From JAJPKK01 sp035311445 (lineage in GTDB: Bacteria > Pseudomonadota > Alphaproteobacteria > Rhizobiales > Xanthobacteraceae): a stretch of 64,000 nt of DNA. The stretch spans positions 1 through 64,000 of the forward strand of contig DATGCX010000451.1 in assembly GCA_035311445.1 (NCBI GenBank). The letters are read 5' to 3'. The position numbers and the translations under genes were made by a program. The notes under the pieces were generated by a model. It was given only the letters and a program-made list of their open reading frames with translations, did not search any database and was not told the DNA's origin. Positions 60,492-64,000 of this stretch are shown here, one piece after another (positions within the stretch are counted from its first letter, which is position 1; the number at the start of each line of letters is the position of its first letter).

Positions 60492-61574
60492 ATGCGGAGA
60501 AGTTGCCGTGTGACGATCGACGACCAAGTGTTCTTCGCCTCCCGCGGCGACATTCTGCTCGACGCGGCGCTGGTGAACGGAGTCGATATTCCGCATGATT
60601 GTCGTTCGGGGCATTGCGGTACCTGCCGCGTGCGCATCCTGGATGGACTGGCCATTGGTGGGGAATGCGACGAGCCCGGTGTAACACGGGCGTGCCAGAG
60701 TCGGATCATCTCGGACCTGCAGCTGGAAATCGAGGCCTTGCCGGAGATCCAGACGACGCTGGGCCGCGTGAGCGCAGTCAAAAAGCGGGCGCCCGACGTC
60801 GTCGAGATCAACATCGAGCCTTCGCGACCGATCACCTATCTGCCGGGACAGTATCTGCGGGTACAGTTTCGCGGATTTCCAATGCGCTGTTACAGCCCGA
60901 CGGCTTCGATGGAAAATTTTGTGGAAAGGGAATTTCTGCATTTGCAGGTGCGGCGCATTCGCGGTGGTCGGGTATCCGGCGCGATTGGTCGCGGTATTCG
61001 CGAGGGGCACCGCGTGAAGATCCAGGGGCCGTTCGGTTCGGCGTTCCTGCGGCCGGCGTCGTTGAGTCGGCTCGTGCTTGTTTCAAGCGGCACCGGTTTC
61101 GCGCCAATCTGGTCGATCGCAGTTGCGGCAATCCGGGAGCATCGGCGCCGTCATGTCGTTATGGTGGTCGGTGCCCGCACCATTGAATCCCTGTATATGA
61201 TCGATGCGCTTTGCGCGTTGGCGCGTTATCCCAACGTCACGATTATCCCGGTCGTAGAAGCGCCGCAGAATGTCACCCCCATCATCCGCGTCGGAGCTGT
61301 CATCGATCATGTTCCGCAGCTATCGGCGGACGACACGGTGCACGCCTGCGGGCCACCGCGGCTCGTCGGGGCTGTGAGTCGACTTGCCGCTGCGGTTGGT
61401 GCGCCCTGCTACTGTGATCCGTTCGTACCTCAAGATGATAAAGGCAATGCGCTGTCGCGCGCCCTCGATTGGCTCAATGGCGTGAAGCGTCATCTCGCCG
61501 CCACGGACGTCCGCCGCGGGCCGTCGCCGCCTCGTTTCTCGCGAATTTCAGCGTTCGCGGAACATGCGGTGTAG
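60492..61574 (+). CDS. [2Fe-2S] ferredoxin-flavin reductase (CDP-glucoseen reductase-like)
   Basis: 360 residues. Plant-type ferredoxin domain: Cys37, Cys42 and Cys45 in HDCRSGHCGTCRVRILDG, Cys68 in TRACQSRI. FAD domain: LPGQYLRVQFRGFPMRCYSP with the RxYS motif; NAD(P) domain: LVLVSSGTGFAPIWSIAVAA and the CGPP motif. It should carry electrons from NAD(P)H to a membrane or periplasmic acceptor via [2Fe-2S]. The start is 2 bases after the b561 fusion, so the partner is likely that protein. The 3' end overlaps the convergent secretion-adaptor gene by 27 bases. Confidence 0.88.
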   Translation: MRRSCRVTIDDQVFFASRGDILLDAALVNGVDIPHDCRSGHCGTCRVRILDGLAIGGECDEPGVTRACQSRIISDLQLEIEALPEIQTTLGRVSAVKKRAPDVVEINIEPSRPITYLPGQYLRVQFRGFPMRCYSPTASMENFVEREFLHLQVRRIRGGRVSGAIGRGIREGHRVKIQGPFGSAFLRPASLSRLVLVSSGTGFAPIWSIAVAAIREHRRRHVVMVVGARTIESLYMIDALCALARYPNVTIIPVVEAPQNVTPIIRVGAVIDHVPQLSADDTVHACGPPRLVGAVSRLAAAVGAPCYCDPFVPQDDKGNALSRALDWLNGVKRHLAATDVRRGPSPPRFSRISAFAEHAV

Positions 61575-63212
61575 CTGGTCGCCGATCGGCTTGAAGAGAT
61601 AACTCATCATCGTGCGGCTGCCGGTCTGAACAAAGACTTCGGCCGGCATTCCGGAGATGAGCTGCAGTTCGCTCAGACGCGCCAGTTCATCACCGGGCAA
61701 ACTCACCCGCACCGTGTAATAGCTGGAGTTTGATTTCGCGTCCTGGGTTATGTCGGCTGAGACATGTGAGACAATGCCGCTGAGTTCAGGGGTCGTTCGC
61801 TGGTTGAATGCGGAGAAACGGACCAACGTGCTTTGGCCCTTGTGAACCTGGTCGACTTCATTCGCCGGAAGTCGCGCATCGATCTGCAACTCGTCCGATT
61901 CCGGAACGAGAACCATGATGACCTCGGCAGGTCTGACAACGCCGCCAATCGTATGAACGGAGAGCTGGTGAATGATCCCTGCCGTCGGCGCGCGCAGCTC
62001 GATGTGATTCAATTGATCCCGCGCTGCCACCACCCGCTCGGCCAATTCCGCTTCCTTGTCCTGGGCCTCGCGCAGATCCTTGACGACATCGGCGCGGAAA
62101 TCCTGATCCAGTTTCACCAGTTGCAGCTCGGACTCGCTGATCTTGGCGCGCGTTTCCGCAATGGAAGAAACCAGTTGTCCGCGTTCGCCGTCAAGCCGCG
62201 CGGCCTCGCGCTGCAGCGAGGTCAGCCGCGTCAACGTGGTGAGACGCTTGTCGTAGAGGGCCTGGACGCCCTCAAGTTCCTGACCGATCAGTTCGGACTG
62301 CGTCTGTTTCGATTTGATTTGCGCATCGAGGCCCGCAATTTCTTCGTTCAGCTGGCCGATTCGGTTGCGTACCAGCTCCCTTTGACTCTTGCGCGCATCG
62401 GCTCTCGCCCTTAACAGAGCGTTTTCTGTCGTCAATGGCCGCTCGCCGTCTTCCTCGTGATTTGTGAGCGACGCGTCTTGAAGCAAGGCTCGCCCGTCGT
62501 GACCGTCGCGTTCAGCCTTGAGCCGCGAAATTCTTGCCCTTATCTCTTCCAGTTGTTGGCTGACCATCTGGAAATTGGCGCGCACCTGCGTGTCGTCCAA
62601 CCGGGCCAGAATATCGCCCTCCCGTACGCGCGTTCCGTCGCGCACCGAAATGCTCGCGATGATGCCGCCGGTCGGATGTTGAATTTTTTTGATGTTCGAC
62701 TCGGCGACGACGGTGCCTGGGATAACGACCGCCCCCGAAAGCGGCACGAAAGTTGCCCAGCCTCCGATGAGGAGCAGCGCGGCGGCGAGCACGCGCAGAC
62801 CGGCCCGGCGCTCGCTTTCGAAAGAACGAAGGATATACGCCGTCAGACCGTCATCGACTTGATCCAGGCCTTTGGTGTCGATGTGGCCGGAAAAAAAATC
62901 GCCGACGCGCTTCAGCAAAGGGGCGCAGCGGGCTGCCGTGCGATGCACCGCGCGGCCTACGTCTAAACGAATGGTCGGCAGCTGCAGGCGCTGATGTCGC
63001 GGACCGGATTTTCTGCCGACGACCACCGCGATGCTGTCATACTTCTTGCTCGAATTATCCCTGAGGATTTTCCGCGGGGCGTCTGGATGGGCTGGCGTGC
63101 CGGCATCAGTGACGGCGGAGCCGCCCCCGACGGGCCGCCGGCCTGCGTAGCCTCGAATACGGCCGCTCGGTTGATGCAGGCGGTCGGCAGGTCGCGCGCT
63201 ACGTGGTTGCAT
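61548..63212 (-). CDS. HlyD family type I secretion periplasmic adaptor
   Basis: 554 residues from ATG 63212, which overlaps the ABC ATPase stop by 14 bases. An Arg-rich disordered N-terminus of ~135 residues precedes the membrane helix (LRVLAAALLLIGGWATF). HlyD features: VVAESNIKKIQHPTGGIIAS, VREGDILARLDDTQVRANFQ, a long coiled coil (QMVSQQLEEIRARISRLKAE to ELAERVVAARDQLNHIE), and IELRAPTAGIIHQLSVHTIG, closing GMPAEVFVQTGSRTMMSYL. It bridges the ABC exporter and an outer-membrane TolC-like channel, not seen in the window. The long N-terminus is unusual; a later start is possible. Confidence 0.85.
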   Translation of the reverse strand: MQPRSARPADRLHQPSGRIRGYAGRRPVGGGSAVTDAGTPAHPDAPRKILRDNSSKKYDSIAVVVGRKSGPRHQRLQLPTIRLDVGRAVHRTAARCAPLLKRVGDFFSGHIDTKGLDQVDDGLTAYILRSFESERRAGLRVLAAALLLIGGWATFVPLSGAVVIPGTVVAESNIKKIQHPTGGIIASISVRDGTRVREGDILARLDDTQVRANFQMVSQQLEEIRARISRLKAERDGHDGRALLQDASLTNHEEDGERPLTTENALLRARADARKSQRELVRNRIGQLNEEIAGLDAQIKSKQTQSELIGQELEGVQALYDKRLTTLTRLTSLQREAARLDGERGQLVSSIAETRAKISESELQLVKLDQDFRADVVKDLREAQDKEAELAERVVAARDQLNHIELRAPTAGIIHQLSVHTIGGVVRPAEVIMVLVPESDELQIDARLPANEVDQVHKGQSTLVRFSAFNQRTTPELSGIVSHVSADITQDAKSNSSYYTVRVSLPGDELARLSELQLISGMPAEVFVQTGSRTMMSYLFKPIGDQLHRMFRER

Positions 63213-64000
63213 GAGCGTCTCGGGACAGGTCTGTCCGCGCGACCGCAGCTGCGCCCGCGTCGTGGGCGGGGGCCGCAGGTACCTTTTGCGCAGCCGACCG
63301 GGCGACTTGCGCGAAAACCTGATCGCGGGTTCCGAAGGCCAATACCCTCCCGTCATAGAGCAGCATTGCCATGTTCAATGCCCCCAAAACGCTTGCACGA
63401 TGGGATATGACAATCGGAATTCGTCCGGCCACTCGAAGCGCCAGGATGGTCTGTGTCAAAGCTTTTTCGCCATCGGTGTCGAGATTGGCGTCCGGCTCGT
63501 CAAGCACCACCAGGAACGGATTACCAAATACGGCCCGCGCGAGACCAATTCTCTGCCGCTGACCGGAGGATAGCGAGGTTCCGCTTTCACTGATCTGGGT
63601 GGCATATCCGTCGGGAAGCCGCAGGATTATCTCATGAGCGCCGGCGAGCCGTGCCGCCTCAATGATTGAGTCCGATGGGGCGAAGGGATCAAAGCGCGCA
63701 ATGTTGTCCGCGACAGTGCCGTCGAACAGCGCGACATTCTGCGGCAAATATCCAAGGTGACGGCCGAGATCGTCGCAATGCCACTGTTCGAGGGCGGCGC
63801 CATCGAGTCGCACCGCACCCCTCGCCGCCGGCCAGATGCCCACCAGGGTGCGTGCAAGCGATGATTTTCCTGAAGCGCTGGGACCAAGAAGCGCCAACCC
63901 CATGCCGGCTTCAAGTGCGAATGATACGTTTGAGACAATCGGCCGATCGGTGCCCGGCGCAAATACCGTAAGATTGCGAACCGTCAACCGCCGATGCGGG
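63199..64000 (-). CDS. Type I secretion ABC transporter ATPase (PrtD-like), C-terminal part
   Basis: The frame is open to the right edge, so the gene starts outside the window. The visible 267 residues are the nucleotide-binding domain: LALLGPSASGKSSLARTLVG (Walker A), LPQNVALFDGTVADNI (Q-loop), GTSLSSGQRQRIGLARAVFG (signature), PFLVVLDEPDANLD (Walker B), IVISHRASVLGALN (H-loop). The style (HRxGYLPQ, LFDGTV) is that of PrtD/LipB exporters that move RTX-type proteins. Membrane domain lies upstream. Coupled with the HlyD adaptor. Substrate unknown. Confidence 0.92.
   Translation of the reverse strand, partial: PHRRLTVRNLTVFAPGTDRPIVSNVSFALEAGMGLALLGPSASGKSSLARTLVGIWPAARGAVRLDGAALEQWHCDDLGRHLGYLPQNVALFDGTVADNIARFDPFAPSDSIIEAARLAGAHEIILRLPDGYATQISESGTSLSSGQRQRIGLARAVFGNPFLVVLDEPDANLDTDGEKALTQTILALRVAGRIPIVISHRASVLGALNMAMLLYDGRVLAFGTRDQVFAQVARSAAQKVPAAPAHDAGAAAVARTDLSRDAHATT

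Noticed and set aside
1..64000. tRNA or rRNA genes, IS elements, integrases
   Set aside because: I looked for T-loop motifs, long structural RNA signatures and transposase motifs and saw none; a dedicated search could still find a short RNA.

Overview
The window looks like chromosomal DNA of a GC-rich alphaproteobacterium of the order Hyphomicrobiales, probably near Bradyrhizobiaceae/Xanthobacteraceae. This is inferred from strong GC bias at third codon positions, orphan TctC-type receptors, several CaiB/BaiF CoA-transferases, small YRRHAAEC-type proteins, and intergenic spaces full of dispersed palindromes. No rRNA, tRNA, transposase, integrase or CRISPR array was found.

Layout. (1) Bases 1-13.3 kb hold a compact type II secretion system (T2SS). 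A minus-strand set runs gspE-F-G-[decayed gspG copy]-H, then gspL-M-C. A plus-strand set holds gspD and a short prepilin peptidase. Between them lies a gene for an exported beta-propeller protein, a plausible secretion substrate. (2) 13.4-16 kb carries small exported proteins. (3) 16-21.3 kb carries a 2-oxoacid oxidoreductase gamma/alpha chain and its FAD/Fe-S partner, with no beta chain beside them, then a class V aminotransferase. (4) 21.5-25 kb has a thioredoxin-CcdA-P460-P460 operon and a divergent metallo-beta-lactamase-fold protein. (5) 25-28.1 kb is accessory in character: two repeat types, a 13-bp tandem array, and a DUF4062-TPR protein with 141-bp internal repeats. (6) 28-44.7 kb is metabolic and transport DNA: amidohydrolase, TctC receptor with a hydrolase-like protein lacking its nucleophile serine, ATP12, PNPOx-like and DUF1348-like proteins, CoA-transferase, methyltransferase, TRAP transporter, an AAC(3)-I-like acetyltransferase and a DegP-like protease. 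(7) 45-58 kb mixes housekeeping genes (acyl-CoA carboxylase beta, prfC, panB, a YfgM-like protein, der) with small proteins, an orphan VapB and a truncated TctC gene. (8) 58.6-64 kb has a b561/ethylbenzene-dehydrogenase-like fusion with a flavin/[2Fe-2S] reductase, and a type I secretion adaptor and ABC ATPase running off the right edge.

Most notable: a gspG paralogue reduced to its two ends by an in-frame deletion of its core; the P460/CcdA/thioredoxin operon; the DUF4062-TPR locus; the membrane heme fusion with its reductase; an AAC(3)-I-like gene in a non-mobile setting; a hydrolase with Ala where Ser is expected; and at least four families of dispersed palindromic repeats.

All functions are read from motifs and remembered family features. 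No database search was run, and starts were chosen from Shine-Dalgarno spacing, signal peptides and overlaps.
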